A stretch of 64,000 nucleotides of DNA from Ectobius pallidus (GCA_964059195.1 CAXKWD010000002.1:151483042-151547041); one strand, 5' to 3'; shown: positions 22,920-35,060, counted from the stretch's first letter. Translations and numbers: made by a program. Notes: generated by a model not told the origin, from the sequence alone.

Positions 22920-23434
22920 AATGAAGAAATTTGTCAAGGCTATTCCAAATGATGGCGATTGTTTCAAATTCCTGTGCAAATGTCTACAGGTTTATCCGCA
23001 GTAAAGTTTAAAGAGGGAATCTTTGTTGGTCCAGATATCCGCAAGCTCATGGAGGATCAATATTTTGAGACTAACATGACAACAAAGGAAGGAAGCTTGG
23101 GTTGCCTTCAAAGGTGTGGTCAATAAATTTCTGGGGAATTACAAGGATCCTGACTATAAAGCAAGTGTTATGAATATACTGGGCTAATGTCAAGTGTTTT
23201 ATTGCTCCATGAGTGAAAACTATATTTCCTTCACTCACATGTGGATCATTTTCCTGAAAATTTAGGAGCAGGCAGCGAAGAACAGGGTGAAAGGTTCCAC
23301 CAAGACATCAAAGATATGGAGCGCAAATATCAAGGAAGATGTGACAAGAACATGCTCGAGGACCACTGTTGGATATTAACACCAGATAAGCCTGAGATTG
23401 CACTTAAAATAAGAGCATCAAAAATAAGCTTCTA
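22920..23434 (+). pseudogene. Relic of a multicopy transposase-like protein (FHQD family), C-terminal part
   Basis: In alternating frames the plus strand encodes VKFKEGIFVGPDIRKLME, RKAWVAFKGVVNKFLGNYK, HFPENLGAGSEEQGERFHQD and KYQGRCDKNMLEDHCW. The minus-strand gene at 42238-43520 has the same series (AKIKEGIFVGPQVREVM, FIPENLG, HGEQFHQD, KYQGKW, LFADYCW). From memory this is a widespread, multicopy, uncharacterised protein family of arthropod genomes. Its transposase nature is inferred here from the TIR element that carries the other copy. No TIRs were found around this copy. Confidence 0.65.
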
Positions 23435-24401
23435 AGGCAAAAGAGTACGTAAGTAAATATAAACTTTGTTTGTCTTTGGTTTTGTTGTTTGTACCGTTTA
23501 CAATTTGTGTAAAACGTTCATGTACACTTACATTGCTCCTCGTGGTCAGTCGTCTATTTATGTACGTTACCTTAATAAACACAAGTGAAAATAATACGTT
23601 GCTGTGTTTCTTCTAGAAACTGCACCACAATGTGATGTAAAAAGTGTAAACACGAGGGAACTTTGTGTTTTTCTCTCGACTACGTGCGGCTCGTGCGATC
23701 TGGCAAAAGTGGTTTTCTGCCATTTAAACCTGCAAAAAATAAAATCAATTGCTAACAAATCAATTTTCATCACCAAGAATCGATTTTACGTAGATTTAAA
23801 TGAATAAAAACCACTGTTGTCAGATAGTACTTGCAAAAATTGTTTGCGAGAATTCCTTATTCACATAGGATTTTAGCAAAAATATCGATATCGGTTGTAC
23901 AAAAATCCTGACGTGATGGAAAAAATGGAGCACACCCAATAACAAAAAACTCAGCGAGCACGTCTCTTGTATTTTTCAACAACTTCAATTTTGCAGACCT
24001 GTGATAAAATTATTGATGACATTTAATTAACTTGAAATAAATAATGGAAGAATTATCCAAAACAGCATCATTACATCAAAAAGAAACCTTGCTAAATAGA
24101 ATTAAAGGTAAATATCAACACATATAGTGCCTATATTACAGCAGTTCTCTGACAATTATAGCACAAAAATCATCTTGTTATTTTCAAGAGTACCAAAGGT
24201 TAACCTGTGTGTAACTTGAGTGTAACTGGAAAATTTATATTAAAGAAATAAGAGCCAGAATCAAAATAAATAATAATATATAATATTTTTCATTCAAACT
24301 TAAGAAATATTACATGAGAAATCAGCTACACTCACCAATGCATAGAAACGATACGGAAGCCCATTTCAACAAGAATCAGTCATCTTCATGCGAAACTAGA
24401 T
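23435..24401. other. Unassigned sequence
   Basis: AT-rich, with short frames only (for example 23604-23807) and no recognisable domain. Confidence 0.5.
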
Positions 24402-24404
24402 GGT

Positions 24405-24892
24405 TAGTGCAATCAAATTGTCAAGGATGGACGCAAAATTTCGGGTAGAGATAATTTTTTATATGATGTCTGGGATGGTTTTGAGAGTAATTTCTGACAT
24501 TTTGCCAACAATTTTTTTGCCGCCAGAGCCGCCATCTTGAATAAACTTCAAAATGTTCTATTTTATTTATGTATTTGTCCATTACCTGCCAAAAATACAT
24601 ACCTGACAAAAATGTTTTATTATCCATCCTAAAAGGAGACTAAATTTGCTACAGTTTGAGATCCAATTGCGTTTTCTGCCATGAGTAGTTTCGGAAGTAC
24701 AGTTCTCCGAATTTCAGCAACATTTTTTTAATTTAAAAATCTGAACTTTCAACTAGTTTTTGCTCACTATCTTCTAAATGACGAAACCTATAGTAAAACT
24801 CCATATGGAAGCTTAAATTAGAGGTAATTTCCAACTTGTCGAGTACTTTAAACTTATGCTACCTTTTACAGGTCACAAGATGCAGAGGTTTA
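24405..24892. repeat. Left TIR of the outer transposon
   Basis: Its reverse complement matches 45200-45696 with moderate divergence. Landmarks are GCAAAATTTCGGGTAGAG, AACTTCAAAAT, TTATTATCCATCCTAAAAG, TTTTTGCTCACTATCTTCTA and CAGGTCAC. Confidence 0.88.
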
Positions 24893-25095
24893 AAAATATA
24901 TGTACAGCAACGATTGAATAATTACATGTGCATACAAGTTACGAGCAATAATGGCACAGAACATTCGATTATATACAAAAAGATTTATTTGGCTGAAGTT
25001 CTGGTGAAACATTGCATTGAATTTCTTGTTTGTTCTAAGTCTTCGGCACTTAGAGGGACCTGGGCAGTTGACGTCTGCTATTTCGTCTGTGATGT

Positions 25096-26359
25096 TCACA
25101 ACCTGGCCAGTGTTGATAAAGTTCTCTCCAGCGTCTTCATCCAAAAACAATTAAGTGATTCATCAGGAGTGTCGTCATTCTCACTGTCGGAGGACAGGAC
25201 TGTTAGTATGTTTTCACACGACTGCCCATTGCAATGTGTGCAGATGGTTGTGCACTTTAATCCAGCTTTAGCGACACCCACGAGCGTTTAAACACCCCTT
25301 CTTGCAGGTACAGGAAATACTTTTCAGAATTGATTCTGGAGCTGGCTCCTTCTTGGCTTTAAGGGGAAAGAGGCCCCTTGGTGTGTTCACCCAGCCCCAC
25401 TTCAAAGGGTCTTTGTATTCACCGAGTCATGCCTGAACTTGGTGGTATGTTCGCATGGCATGAAGTTGAGCCGCATCATTGGTTGGGGGCAGCCTCGCTA
25501 AGTTAAATTACATTCTTCCTGCAGCTTTTACAAATATTCCGTGCCGAAGTTTGTCAAGTGTTTGTGTAGCAGGGTCTCCTCCATATAAGTGAACCAAAAA
25601 TGTTGGCCCACTTCAGCCACTTCTTCTGATGTAGCTTCAGGGTTCCGAAATGCATTAGCCTCCTCTTCTAGTTCAGGATGCTTCAAAGTCAGCGAACAGA
25701 AGTGGTTTTTCCCGTGGTCAAAAACTGCAGATGTTGTGTCACAACCACTGAAAGCATGGATGAACAGCAGCATGTTGGAGAAGCTGTGGCGAAATGACTG
25801 GCTTGAATAGAAGATGTCTGCAGCTTTGCCTCTTCCGCACTTTTGGAGATACGTATTCTTCATATGAGAGGATGGTAATGCAGTGAGGAGAATAAGGAGG
25901 TCTATGTCCTCCCCAACTACAAAGACAGTGTCGTATTGAGATGCCATTGAGAAGGCAGTGCTAACAATCAAGACATCTGCATCTTCAATAGCCTGTTTCA
26001 CTTGTATTCCAGGTTTTGCCAATTCATTTTTTCTTAGAAATCCTACGAAGCGCCTCTTGTTGTTTTCACTGGCGAGAAAAGTTTCTTGTGAACTTTTCAA
26101 AACAGCGGTTCTATCCACAACGACATCAGGAGATGATCGTGTAGCCCGTCGGAGTCTTTCACAGTTCTTAGTGCTTGTTTGATTAGCGTCTGAAGAATAA
26201 CCATCGAAGATATCTGAAACCTTTGAGCCATAATGTGTCTGCAAATATTTCAAGTAGGTGTCTGCAATGGCTGAAAAAGAATTTTGTCGATTTCACACTA
26301 CTTTATGCAGTAAGTGACCACCATCAATCACAAAATATTTGCTTTCATCAGGAATGTCT
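25096..26359 (-). pseudogene. XPG/FEN1-like (PIN-type) nuclease, main part
   Basis: The minus-strand protein reads FVIDGGHLLHKVV, then THYGSKVSDIFDGYSS, an acidic-residue block VVGEDIDLLILLTALPSSHM, and IHAFSGCDTTSAVFDHGKNH. This order (early Asp, GEDIDLL, then a GCDTT helix-hairpin-type motif) fits the XPG/asteroid-like nuclease fold. A C-terminal part follows in other frames: LARLPPTNDAAQLHA, WGWVNTPRGLFP, and a Cys-rich tail with CTCKKGC and KCTTICTHCNGQSCENI. Stops include a TGA in HKVV*N and one in QVQA*LG. The gene is interrupted upstream by the BEL element; a small N-terminal remnant may lie just beyond 39768. The enzyme role is inferred from motifs. Confidence 0.7.
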
Positions 26360-26466
26360 TGTTCAAGCTCGTATCTTCAAACTATGAATGTTTGGGTATA
26401 TTCGCTGCCAACTTGACAGCAGTGAATGCCAGTTGTCATTTTCCTTTATTTTTATTGTTATATAGG

Positions 26467-27293
26467 TGATTGGGGTGGGATTACAAAGGAATAAAAGGAA
26501 TAAAAACACTCTGGTAGTTGAGGACCGTAAAATAATTGATTGGTAGAAGTTGGTAGAACAATGGACTTATCGAGGTCACTGAGACAGGGATCCACGAATC
26601 CAAGTAGAATTACAATCCAAACATGATATAAAACATTGCACTTTAATCACACATGAACTAATAACTGATTGAATAATATAGTTGAATAAACTGAAATATA
26701 TGCTTCTTAAATTTAAATTATGTATGATGTAATGTTGGCAGGAACTGATCCGCACATGTCTTGAAATATGTGTAATTAAAGATATAATTTATATATTAAA
26801 AGACTTGTAATAATCACTGTAGTTTGTTGATTTGTGTTAAATAACAAACTTATGAATGTTACATGTAAATTTCACTTTAAGAATGGTGCACTTGAAAACA
26901 GGTACCGTATTTCACAATGACACACTATCTTAATACAGCAAAACACGGAGGTTAGCTGTGACGAATATAATACTTCTGCAATTGTAGAATTAATTGGAGA
27001 TAATACACAAAACTTGAGAGTTGTAGTTTTGTAGCAATTCGGAGTATTTCGAGCATTAGAACAATCACGAAAACCGCGCGAATTGGAGTGTTGCCTAAAT
27101 ACATCCACACGCATTGAACTCCGGCCAAGCACTGAATGCCTAGCGTGGCTTGGATATGCGCGATTACAAAGGATTACATCATCTCAAAGCGGGAACGTAT
27201 TACACCACATATCGTAACGCTGATTCAGCGCGGGAAATGACTTGGCGGCTATTTGACTATACTAAACTCACTGAACAGTTGCATGCACTGACA
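26467..27293. mobile_element. Solo LTR, 827 bp
   Basis: Comparison with the uninterrupted sister LTR (around 38068) shows an exact 827-bp insertion with TG...CA ends and a 5-bp duplication ATAGG (26462-26466 and 27294-27298). There is no internal coding sequence. On the minus strand it shares ATTCGTGGATCCCTGT with 22230-22620, so it probably belongs to that BEL-type family and lies in minus orientation. Confidence 0.9.
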
Positions 27294-27946
27294 ATAGGTT
27301 TAGGTTTATTAGGCTATTGCATTGCATTCCATATTCATTTACAATTCTCAATTAATATTAGTTGTAAGATTTCATTCTACATCAAAAGGTATAATATCTT
27401 AAAACTATGTGTAATTACATGTTTGTTCTGGTGATATTTTAACTCACTCTTAATTTCCCCTTGAGACAATTATGTTTATTAATTACTTACAATATTAGAT
27501 TTGTTATTTACAATTAGTAAATATTGGTCATTACTTTCTATTTCTTAATATTTTAAGGTTTAAAGATATTCCTTCATATTTAAGCCTATCATGTTGGCTA
27601 CGCCGCCATATTATCTATCTCCTACTTTTCTAGTCAACATGACTGAAGTTACCATTTATTAACATATATTTTCTGGTTTGTAAGTTATAAAACCTTAGTT
27701 ATTGCTTTTTATTATTCATATTTGATTATTCTGATTGTGTCCAGTCTTCTGGGATGCAGTCCTTAGCAGTTTATATGCATTTCATGTAGCCTTTTGAGTC
27801 GACTTCCTTTCTTCTTCTGCTTACAACTGTTTTATTCATTCAGACATATTTTGTCTTTGTGCTCTGGGCTATATATCATTAAACAGCATCATCATCACAC
27901 ATACAATTCTTCTTGTGGAAAAAGATTCTACAAGTGCTAAGCTTCA

Positions 27947-28891
27947 ATATTGCAAGTATCTGACCATGGTGACGCTAGACTCAACGGACAAGAAAGCAAT
28001 CGCGGAAACAGTTGGGCTCCGGCAAGACGTGGATTGAGGCAGAGAACAGAAGAATTAAACCACCAGATTATCTCCACAAATAATCGATTTCAAGTGTTGG
28101 ATGACCGGATTCCTGATGATACTGTGAACTGTAAAATTCCGTTCAAAGTCAAAAAGAAAATACCTGGTAATTTTGTGAATCCTGTAGTTTCGCTCAAAGA
28201 CAAAAAGAAAATATCCTACAAGAACAAAGTCTTAGTAATTGGTGATAGTCACGCCAGAGGAAACGGTCCAGAAATTAAATCCAACTTGGACTCAAGTGTC
28301 GACGTGTGTGCTGTCGTAAAGCCAGGTGCTGGTTTAGATGCTATAACAAATACAGCTGTTACAGAAATAAAAGAAATGAATATGAACGACGCGGTTGTAA
28401 TATGGGGAGGCACAAACGACATTAGTCGAAACAATTCAAAAGCAGGTCTCAAAAGGTTAAATTTGTTTGCAGAGGCTAATAGCAACACCAATATTGTAAT
28501 AATGAGTGTTCCACAAAGATACGATCTCCAAGAATCTTCAGTAGTAAAACAAGAAGTTTTAAATTTTAACCGAAATCTGAAGAAAATGACGAAACGCTAC
28601 GAAAATGTGAAAATAGTAGATGTCGAAATAGGTCGAGAAGGATTAACCAAACATGGCCTTCACCTAAATGGGAGGGGGAAAGAAGAAATATGTAAAAAGA
28701 TTGCAGTGACAATAAAAGAATCGATATATCCGAAGTCAAAACCTAGTATTGCATTAAAGTGGACCCACGAAAAACCCGTGAATAAAAGTAAGGACAAAGC
28801 AGATAACGAAGACACAAGACTGGCCTGTGATGAAGTTATGAAGTTAAGATCAAGTAAACTAGTGAGAAGTCAGTGTACACTTAACTTATGA
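27947..28891 (+). CDS. LINE ORF1 with SGNH/GDSL esterase-like domain
   Basis: The frame is open from the 5' truncation to TGA at 28889-28891, so the natural start is missing. The esterase-like domain shows block I VLVIGDSHARG (about residues 93-103 of the open frame), block III WGGTNDISRN (about 151), and a block V-like HGLHLNGRG (about 235). Such a domain is known in ORF1 proteins of CR1/L2-type LINEs, where it is thought to aid retrotransposition. The N-terminus is basic and hydrophilic. ORF1 is in the same frame as ORF2, separated by this TGA and about 30 codons before the first ATG of ORF2. Confidence 0.85.
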   Translation: MLQVSDHGDARLNGQESNRGNSWAPARRGLRQRTEELNHQIISTNNRFQVLDDRIPDDTVNCKIPFKVKKKIPGNFVNPVVSLKDKKKISYKNKVLVIGDSHARGNGPEIKSNLDSSVDVCAVVKPGAGLDAITNTAVTEIKEMNMNDAVVIWGGTNDISRNNSKAGLKRLNLFAEANSNTNIVIMSVPQRYDLQESSVVKQEVLNFNRNLKKMTKRYENVKIVDVEIGREGLTKHGLHLNGRGKEEICKKIAVTIKESIYPKSKPSIALKWTHEKPVNKSKDKADNEDTRLACDEVMKLRSSKLVRSQCTLNL

Positions 28892-28924
28892 GATAGTCCT
28901 ACAGAAACAAAAAGTCTCAATATT

Positions 28925-31920
28925 TTGAATAAGTCAGTGAAAATTGAATTAGAATCCGATTTCCAAGAACAGTGTAAAATGAACCAGATTATGGGTACAT
29001 TAAACTCTAACAAATGTAAAAATAGTATTAGCATATTTCACCTAAACACACAAAGCCTTAGAAACAAAAAAACTAATGTAAAAGTGTTGTTAAAAAATTC
29101 TGACACAGAGATAGATGCAATGTGTTTCACAGAACACTGGTTGTCTGAAGATGAAATCGAATATTACTGTTTTCAAAATTATTCTCTTATTAGTAAATTT
29201 TGCAGAAAAAATAAGAAAAATGGGGGTTCATGCATTTACGTGAAGTCTAGTATTAAATCACTTTCGATAAACAAATTTGAGTCTTTAAATGTAGAAGAAC
29301 ATTTCGAATGCAGTGTGGTTAATCTCGTATATTACAAAATTATCATAATATGTATTTATAGAAATCCAAGTAGTAATTTTAAGACTTTTTTTCATAATCT
29401 CGAAATACTTTTAAGTAATGTGCAAAAAACCAAAATGCAAATTATACTTGTGGGAGACTTGAATATAGATTTTTTAAAAGATAACCATGGCAAGAGAGAA
29501 CTAGAAAATCTCTTATATGAATTTGGTATGCAAGCTCAGATAAATGAGCCAACCAGAGTTAGATATACATCTCAAACTGCTATCGATCAGATCTTTCTAA
29601 ATTCAAATTCGCACTCTTCGATTGTTGTATTTGAAACAGGCTTATCAGATCATTTCGGACAGTTGTTGACACTAGATAATATATTAAATAAATGTAATGT
29701 CAACACTAAAACTAATGAGATGCTTTATAAAAATATTAGAATAATTAATGAAGAAACTATAAATTATTTTAACTATCTTCATTCTAAGGAAGATTGGAAC
29801 AATATTTACGAGCAAACTGATATTGACGCTGCAACTAACAATTTTTTATACTCTGTCACTTATTGTTACAACATTGCATTTCCAATTAAAAGAATTAATA
29901 TTTTTAAAAAAGAACGAATTGTTAATAGATGGATTACAAGAGGTATCCGCAAATCATACGAAACACCTAAGTCCCTTAGCAGATTTGTCAAAACCAACAA
30001 CGCATCCCCTGAATTTATAAACTATTTTCAAAATTATAAAAAAGTTTACAATACAGTTGTCAGAGAAGCTAAAAAAATGTACAATAGTAAATTCGTTCTA
30101 GAATGTATGAATAAATCCAAACGAATATGGGACGTAATTAAAAATGAGTTAAATAAAAACAATCCCGTAAAAATTGATAAAACAAATACTATAAAACTTA
30201 ACGGTCAACTCGTGTCTGAACCTAGAGAAATTGCTAATGCATTTAATGATTATTTTGTTAATGTTGCTGAAAGGTTGAAGAGTCATCCTAAAATAGGAAA
30301 TAGTGTAACTTCAAGAAATAACCAAAATCTTGCTACGTCAATATTTTTCACGCCCGTTAATGAAGGCGAAGTCTCGAACATAATCAAGGGCCTAAAAAAT
30401 AAAAAGTCAAGTGGGTTTGACGAAATTTCTAGTTTTCTAATTAAAAGATGTTACGCATATTTACTAGGGCCGTTATCATTTCTCATAAATTTATCGTTTT
30501 CTACTGGTCAAGTTCCCGAAAGCCTAAAAATTGCTAAAATAAAACCTCTGTTTAAGAAAGGCGCTAAGGATGAATTAGGAAACTATCGTCCTATAGCAAT
30601 ACTGTCCACATTTTCAAAAATTCTTGAAAGAGCTGTTTATAACAGAATAATTACTTTTTTTAATAAGTACGAAATTTTAACGAATAGACAAAATGGTTTC
30701 CGTAAGGGTAAATCCACTGATACAGCATTAGAACAATTTTTAGAAGAAATATACAGAAAATTAGACAGTAAGAAAGTTTGCATTGGCTTATTCTTGGATT
30801 TATCTAAAGCCTTTGATTTAGTAAATCATGACATTTTGTTATCAAAATTAAATTCTTGTGGTATCAGGGGAATTGCAAATAAATGGTTTGAATCTTATCT
30901 CAAAAATAGAAAGCAGATAGTTGAATGGAATGACGTGGACACAACAAAGAAGGAATCTAAACCCATATATTCTCAAGTAAAAGATGTTCATTGTGGTGTC
31001 CCACAGGGCTCCATATTGGGACCACTTTTATTCTTAATATATATAAATGATTTAGATAAAACTATAGAAAATTGTAATGATATCAAATTAACAATGTTTG
31101 CTGATGATACAAATCTTTTAATTTCAGGAAGGGATATAAATGAAGTAAATCTAAATCTAGAGAAATTAAAAGAGAGATTCATACCCTGGTTTCATGAAAA
31201 TGGTCTTATTATAAATATCGATAAAACAGTTTCAATTGGTTTCCATCATAAAGTAAACAAAAGTTTAATTTTTCCTGATTTTATTTTAACTGATCCGAAG
31301 ATTTCTTACAAACATCACACAAAATTTTTAGGTGTATGAATTGATGAAAATTTAAATTGGAAAGTCCATGTAGATAACTTGACGAAACAACTTAGTAAAC
31401 TTTGCATTGCCTTTAAAACGTTAAAGAATTCGGTTCATATGAATATTATTAGAACAGCGTATTTTGCTTATTTTCATTGCCTATTAAAACAGGGTATAAT
31501 GTTTTGGGGGGAAAGAAGATTTCCAATAGAGTTTTCAGGGTACAAAAAAGAGTAGTACGAATAATCTGAAATATTCCAAGATTCGAAAGCTGTAAACAAT
31601 ATTTCAAAAAGTTAAGCATTATGACGTTACCATGTATGTACATGTTCTATGTTATTTTGCACGTAAAATCGTTCATTAATAAATTCACAACAAATTCAGC
31701 AATACATTCTCATAATACAAGAGGAAAATCGAATTTAGCCTTAATCAGTCACAATACAAAATTATTTGAAAATTCTCTCACACATAATGGAATACAACTT
31801 TTCAATAAATTACCTACCAAAATTAAAGAAATTGAAAATTTTACCAAATTCAAGATTCAATTATCTGCTTTCCTGTGTAATGAATCGTACTATTCTGTAG
31901 ATGAATATTTGTGTTATTAG
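28925..31920 (+). pseudogene. LINE ORF2: APE endonuclease and reverse transcriptase
   Basis: The main open part (804 codons) ends at TGA 31337-31339. The endonuclease has HLNTQSLRNK, FTEHWL (Glu near residue 70), VGDLNIDF and SDHFG. The RT has NYRPIAILSTFSKILE, GFRKGKSTDTAL, LFLDLSKAFD, GVPQGSILGPLLF and the catalytic FADDTN near residue 723. The TGA falls in FLGV*IDENLNW where Trp is usual, so a TGG-to-TGA change is likely. The rest continues with breaks to about 31918, including KSNLALISHNTKLF and IQLFNKLPTKIKE near the natural C-terminus. The first ATG in the frame is at 28979. Confidence 0.88.
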
Positions 31921-32040
31921 ATGGGTAAATTGTATATGTATTTATTATATTCATTAAGTTAAATTATTCTATGATTATTATTGTATGACGTGTCCCATAT
32001 CATGTAATGATATATTGGACGAATAAAACAATTCAATTCA

Positions 32041-32640
32041 TACTTATACATACATTTCTTCACGTAAGGAACTATTTGTGATACAAGAAGTGTATTTAAG
32101 TTTCATGCATTTTCTACGCCTTCAAATCATGACGTTGCTATTGTAGTTAGGTTATATCATTAAATAGCCTATACATCATCATGATACATACAATTCTTCT
32201 TGTGAAAAGGGATTCTACAAGTGCTAAGCTTCATACTTATACATACACTTCTTCACGTAAGGAACTATTTGTGATACAAGAAGTGTATTTAAATTTCATG
32301 CATTTTCTACGCCTTCAAAACATGGGGTTGTTATTGTGGTTAGGTTATATCATTGAATAGCCTATGCATCATCATAACACATACAATTCTTCTTGTGGAA
32401 AGGGATTCTACAAGTGCCGAGCTTCATACTTATACATACATTTCTGCACGTAAGGAACTATTTGTGAAACAAGAAGTGTATTCAACGTTCATGCAATTTC
32501 TACATGCTTTCAAACATGGCGTTTGTATTGTGGTTAGGTTATATCATTGAATAGCCTATGCATCATACCATACATACAATTTATCGTTGTGGAAAATATT
32601 TCTGCAAGTTCTACTCTTCATCAATACACATATATTTCTT
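32041..32640 (+). repeat. 190-bp tandem repeats inside the BEL LTR
   Basis: The block CATACAATTCTTCTTGTGG...AAGTGCTAAGCTTCATACTT...TTCTACGCCTTCAAA...GGTTATATCATTGAATAGCC recurs at about 190-bp spacing near 32187, 32381 and 32570 (with a further start at 27895). The 3' LTR has one unit fewer (near 38785 and 38980). Confidence 0.85.
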
Positions 32641-33315
32641 CCCAAAAGTGATTAGTTGTGACGCAAGACTTTGAGCTCCCTGTCCATTTATTCTTAAACC
32701 TGCTGGTTTTAACATTGACATTAATTGAATCTTGAGTAGAAACTATACTTTATACAGACGTTCTATACGGCGTCTTTTGATTATTGTGATGTGCTTATAT
32801 CTGAGTCAACCATACATACAGTTCTTCACTCTATCGTGTCAATACACAACTTCTCATCTGTTTGGACAAGTTTGAAACCACGTTGTTATTCTACTCACAT
32901 ATATACAATTCTACTGAAGATGTCTTCGAAAGATGTTGACAAGGTCTACGTGTTCACATCATAACGTTTTATTCTCTTACATTGGTCATCGTCAATACAT
33001 GATGGTTGATTTTCTTTCTACTTTGATGGATCTACATGTGACACCACACACCAACACTCCACACTAAGAAGACTGTCAACTGCTACATTAAACTGTAACA
33101 TTTCTATTATCAAGAAGACTTTAGATCAGAAGCCTACCTTCGTGTTATGTTAATTCATTCCCATGCACGACAAGTTTGTGAACTTTCAAGAGAGTGAAAC
33201 TGTATTTTATTTTCGTGTGTTTAGTTTATAATTAAAAGTTTTATGTCATATCAGTGTTTATTGAGTGATACATGTTCAAACAACTTATTCACTTCATATT
33301 TCCTGTTAAAATAGG

Positions 33316-33331
33316 TGGTCCTCCTAGCCAG
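33316..33331 (+). promoter_or_regulatory. Candidate primer-binding site of the BEL element
   Basis: TGGTCCTCCTAGCCAG resembles the tRNA-Tyr-type BEL site. It lies 37 bp after the apparent LTR end, farther than usual. A second candidate, TGGTCCTTCCGGGCCG, is at 33453-33468. Confidence 0.35.
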
Positions 33332-33501
33332 AGTTATCATTAGTTGTGGTTTGCACAAGAAGTACTAAGCAAAATTTAAGTTCATACTTGTGTGGGTATT
33401 AGGGACTATTACAGTCCATTTTATACACATATATATCCCCTGATCCTACATCTGGTCCTTCCGGGCCGTGATAGAACTAAAATTCTCTATCTGGTCCTCT
33501 C

Positions 33502-33741
33502 TTGATTCTTGATTCAGCTACGACTTGTAATCTAATTACAAATAGATTATTTCAACGCCTTAAACTTAAACCAACTCCTCGTAGAGAATATTTACAAGGA
33601 GTAGTATTCGAAAAGCGCACTGTTGAGATTCGAAAAGAACTCAGTACAAGCCATCACAACATTAGCACGATGCATGTGTCTAGAGACGGAATGGTATCTA
33701 AAGTTGTAATAAGGGTTGCTACTCAGAAAAATGTATGTTAG
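33502..33741 (+). pseudogene. BEL protease fragment
   Basis: An 79-codon frame containing LDSATTCNLITNRLFQRLKL, the flap-side part of a BEL-type aspartic protease. DSG has become DSA. No gag precedes it: only about 170 bp separate the primer-site candidate from this fragment. After the stop the frame is lost, and a 1.1-kb insert begins at 33766. Confidence 0.65.
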
Positions 33742-33765
33742 CAAAATGTATTATCCAGTATGCAG

Positions 33766-34889
33766 TGTGTGTCGTGAATGGAATATTTCAAGGAATAGGC
33801 TAGCTGCGCGCATGCGCAAATTCAAACTAAAAGTCCGTTGCATCATAGTGGGGGAACCACGAGCTTTCGTAGTTAGCTTTATAACTTTATAAGTTTATTC
33901 CTGTGTGCGTGCTTGAGAGCGATACATCTGGGAAGATCTTCGATCGGTAGAGGCTGGCCATGTTTTAGGACTGATGGATTTAAGGTAAATTTTAAATATA
34001 CCTTCGCTCTGATCGGTCTACAGTTGTACGTATTATGGTTATATCCGTAGACCGATCGGAGTGCGTTTGTTGGAAGCTTAGCTTGTCCTGACGTCGTTTT
34101 ATTTTTTGTTAGTTTCAGATATTTTTCATTAAATAGTTTTGGTAAAGTTCAGTTAATAATTTCTTGTTTAATTGAAGTCAGTAATTTAAAGTAAGTAAGG
34201 TTCAGTAAATAAATTCATTTGTTAAGTAAACTAATTTTCAATTGGTAAGTTTTCAGTCGTTAATTCTATTTTTAGTTTCAGTAAAGTAAAAGTTTTCATT
34301 TAATAGTTTTGTAGTATGGCCGCTACCCTCATCGAAGATCATTCCAGATTTCCCGGGAAAGAATGGGTGTTAGGTTAAATGGTATGTGTGCGTGTGAAAT
34401 GAATTTTAGGGACGGCAAACATTGAATGGCCAAAGAGACCTTTGTTTAAGTTTTATGTTAATTGTAATTATTATTATTCACCGGCCTATAAGATAAAAGG
34501 ATATGTATTTATAATTTTAGCCGTCCCAGCTGTAAATAGTTTTATTTGAATGTAAAGGAATCTTTTAAGATGTTAAAGCCATAGTAATGGATCTTTTAAA
34601 GTGTTAAAGTCATAGTTATTGCTCAAAGATTGAAAATGTTGTAATTGTATTAACTTGGCATTGAAAATATATAAACATAGATGTTACCAACAATAATTAC
34701 GAGATTAATAATTAATTCCGGACCTCATTAGCCCTATAACTAGTACGTTTTCATGGCATGGGTTAATAGCCCTAGATAATTGCCTAGGTAGTGCGGGTGT
34801 GGTTTTCATTTAATTAAAATACCAGTTATCATATTAATTACACATAAAATAATATCTAATAACAAAAGTAACGCAAAGCATCGCACCCC
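33766..34889. mobile_element. LTR-like 1124-bp insert in BEL pol
   Basis: It is flanked by TGCAG at 33761-33765 and 34890-34894. Removing it brings protease-side and downstream BEL coding sequence close together (YPVC joined to STLCKVASLSLKSNVSD in one frame). It starts TGTGTGTCG but does not end in CA, so the solo-LTR reading is uncertain. It contains a hairpin around 34010-34070 (GATCGGTCTAC/GTAGACCGATC). Confidence 0.45.
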
Positions 34890-35060
34890 TGCAGCACCCT
34901 CTGCAAGGTAGCATCTTTGTCACTGAAATCTAATGTTTCTGATTAGTCGTGCCAAACGAATGCTTTGGTCATACCATGCATAGCCACTTGTAAGTTCCTT
35001 CGTGCTTACATAAATACTGACAATTGGAATATTCCAGCTAACTTGCATTTAGCAGATGCT

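Larger units (their letters stand above)
27947..32036 (+). mobile_element. CR1-type LINE, 5'-truncated, nearly full ORF2
   Basis: It is inserted in the BEL 5' LTR: the sister LTR reads straight through GCTAAGCTTCATACTTATAC. It contains ORF1 with an esterase-like domain, then an ORF2 with APE endonuclease and RT, and ends GAATAAAACAATTCAA, a short AATTC-type tail rather than poly(A). A 4-bp duplication TTCA is possible, but the tail makes it ambiguous. One nonsense codon and some late frameshifts are the only visible damage. Confidence 0.85.
26360..33278 (+). repeat. 5' LTR of the BEL element (with solo LTR and LINE inside)
   Basis: The LTR sequence is 26360-26466, 27299-27946 and 32041-33278. 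It aligns throughout with 37962-39768 and contains about three and a half copies of a 190-bp repeat. Confidence 0.82.
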
